From: Candidatus Zipacnadia bacterium
Lineage (GTDB): Bacteria; Armatimonadota; Zipacnadia; Zipacnadales; Zipacnadaceae
Direction: 5' to 3'
DNA: 6,874 nucleotides
Assembly: GCA_029821515.1 (NCBI GenBank)
Contig: JALGTD010000079.1
Span: 1-6,874 of the forward strand
Under the pieces are notes generated by a model that was not told where the DNA came from, made no database searches, and saw only the letters and a program-made list of their open reading frames with translations. Made by a program: the position numbers and the translations under genes. Below, piece after piece: positions 5,775 through 6,874 of this stretch (the stretch's first letter is position 1; every line of letters starts with the position of its first letter).

Positions 5775-6874
5775 ATGATTCCTCCGCATGGCGGAAGACT
5801 GGTAGATCAAGTAGTAGCGAAAGAAAACGCACCGGCGGCCCGTGAAGAGGCGGCAAGTCTCCCCAAGCTGGTCATTGGCCAAGATGCAGCGACTGACGTA
5901 AGGAATATTGCCCACGGGGTCTACAGTCCCCTCGAAGGCTTTGTGACCTCCCAGGATTTTGACAGTATCATCGAAGCTGACCGGCTAAGTGAAGGAGCGG
6001 CCTGGACAATTCCGATAGTACTTGATGTACCCAGTAAGAACGGCCTCGCTGCCGGCCAGCGTGTCTGTCTAATTGAGGAGGGCTGTGACGGGCCGTTGGC
6101 CACCCTGGATGTTACAGACATCTATTCGTGGGATAGACAGCAGGCGGCGCAGGCAATCTTTGGCACCACAGATATTGGGCATCCGGGCGTAAGTAGACTT
6201 TCCCAGCGCGGCGACTATTTGGTTGGCGGCAAAATAGAGTTGGTGGATGACGAGCCCGGGCCCTATGCGAAGTTTAATCTCTCTCCGACCCAGACCCGGG
6301 CTGTCTTCGCGGAGCGGGGCTGGCGCAGCGTTTGTGCCTTCCAGACGCGTAATGTCCCTCATCGCGGCCATGAAGAGCTGCAAAAGACGGTACTGGGCCT
6401 GGTGGATGGACTGTTCATCCAGCCAGTAATAGGCAAGAAGAAACCAGGAGACTTCCGCGACGAACTGATTGTGGACACCTACCAGGTCCTGATTGATAAC
6501 TACTATCCGCCGGAGCGGGTGGTACTCAATATTCTGCCCTTCCAGATGCACTACGCTGGCCCCAAAGAGGCAATTATGCACGCGATTATGCGTAAGAATT
6601 ATGGCTGCAGCCATATCATAATCGGACGCGATCACGCTGGAGTAGGCAATTACTACGGCGAGGAGGAAGCGATTGAGATATTCACCGAGCCGTGTTTTGC
6701 TGATCTGGAAATTCGCCCCATTACTATCCGGGGGGATTTCTGGTACTGCACCAAGTGCGATCGCGTAGCCAGCAATCGCACCTGCCCTCATGGTGAGGAC
6801 TTTCAGATCTCGTTTAGCGGTACTAAGATTCGCAAACTGATTACTGAGAGGCAAGCTCCTCCCCCGCAGATTAT
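5775..6874 (+). CDS. sat: Sulfate adenylyltransferase (ATP sulfurylase), 3' end cut by window
   Basis: The protein makes adenosine 5'-phosphosulfate and pyrophosphate from ATP and sulfate in the cytoplasm, the first step of sulfate activation. The frame is open from ATG 5775 to the last base: 366 residues, so perhaps 15-25 are missing from the usual 380-390. The N-terminal PUA-like domain starts with PHGGRLV (4-10) and holds YSPLEGF (50-56). The catalytic domain carries QTRNVPHRGHE (190-200) with the HxxH-type nucleotide motif, MHYAGPKEA (258-266), GRDHAGVG (284-291) and FSGTKIRKL (347-355). A zinc-type cluster, Cys325, Cys328, Cys337 and His339, is seen in WYCTKCD...TCPH, as in many bacterial homo-oligomeric ATP sulfurylases. 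No APS kinase domain is present in the visible part. It shares a likely operon with the RHH-like gene. Whether it serves assimilation or dissimilation depends on genes beyond the window. Confidence 0.97.
   Translation, partial: MIPPHGGRLVDQVVAKENAPAAREEAASLPKLVIGQDAATDVRNIAHGVYSPLEGFVTSQDFDSIIEADRLSEGAAWTIPIVLDVPSKNGLAAGQRVCLIEEGCDGPLATLDVTDIYSWDRQQAAQAIFGTTDIGHPGVSRLSQRGDYLVGGKIELVDDEPGPYAKFNLSPTQTRAVFAERGWRSVCAFQTRNVPHRGHEELQKTVLGLVDGLFIQPVIGKKKPGDFRDELIVDTYQVLIDNYYPPERVVLNILPFQMHYAGPKEAIMHAIMRKNYGCSHIIIGRDHAGVGNYYGEEEAIEIFTEPCFADLEIRPITIRGDFWYCTKCDRVASNRTCPHGEDFQISFSGTKIRKLITERQAPPPQI

Noticed and set aside
6069..6854. A 261-codon frame on the minus strand.
   Set aside because: It is the antisense shadow of ATP sulfurylase, whose motifs on the plus strand are unambiguous.

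Overview
The window carries six genes, all on the + strand, plus one decayed gene fragment. Base composition is moderately GC-rich. A predicted exported DUF4838 protein with a beta-sandwich C-terminus, the end of a sugar isomerase/epimerase-like protein and a B12-type radical SAM enzyme together suggest an uncultured, polysaccharide-degrading bacterium of the Armatimonadota / Planctomycetota / Hydrogenedentota / Poribacteria kind. This placement rests on gene content only and is weak. No rRNA, tRNA, CRISPR array, transposase or phage gene is visible.

Layout: (1) 1-162, the last 53 codons of a sugar phosphate isomerase/epimerase-like TIM-barrel protein. (2) 248-973, an RsuA/RluB-type rRNA pseudouridine synthase, with a hairpin over its stop codon. 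(3) 1122-3524, an 800-residue predicted secreted protein with a signal peptide, a GH67-like N-domain, a DUF4838 barrel and a C-terminal GH2-like sugar-binding domain. (4) 3526-3657, a remnant of a second copy of that C-terminal domain, beginning directly behind the stop of the intact gene. (5) 3719-5155, a cobalamin-binding-type radical SAM enzyme of unknown substrate, probably starting at a TTG. (6) 5156-5510, 355 bases without a convincing gene, ending in a good sigma70-like promoter. (7) 5511-5732, a small ribbon-helix-helix-like protein, followed after 42 bases by (8) 5775 to the window edge, sulfate adenylyltransferase (ATP sulfurylase), which is still open at the last base.

The genes do not form one obvious pathway. 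The clearest functional unit is the last one: a promoter, a small putative DNA-binding protein and ATP sulfurylase, which looks like a two-gene sulfur operon that may regulate itself. The first half is a mix of carbohydrate functions and a housekeeping RNA-modification gene. The most unusual observation is the domain remnant at 3526-3657, which points to a former tandem paralogue of the DUF4838 gene. I did not find convincing evidence of a wholly new multi-gene system; the radical SAM enzyme and the RHH-sat pair are the best candidates for undescribed biology.
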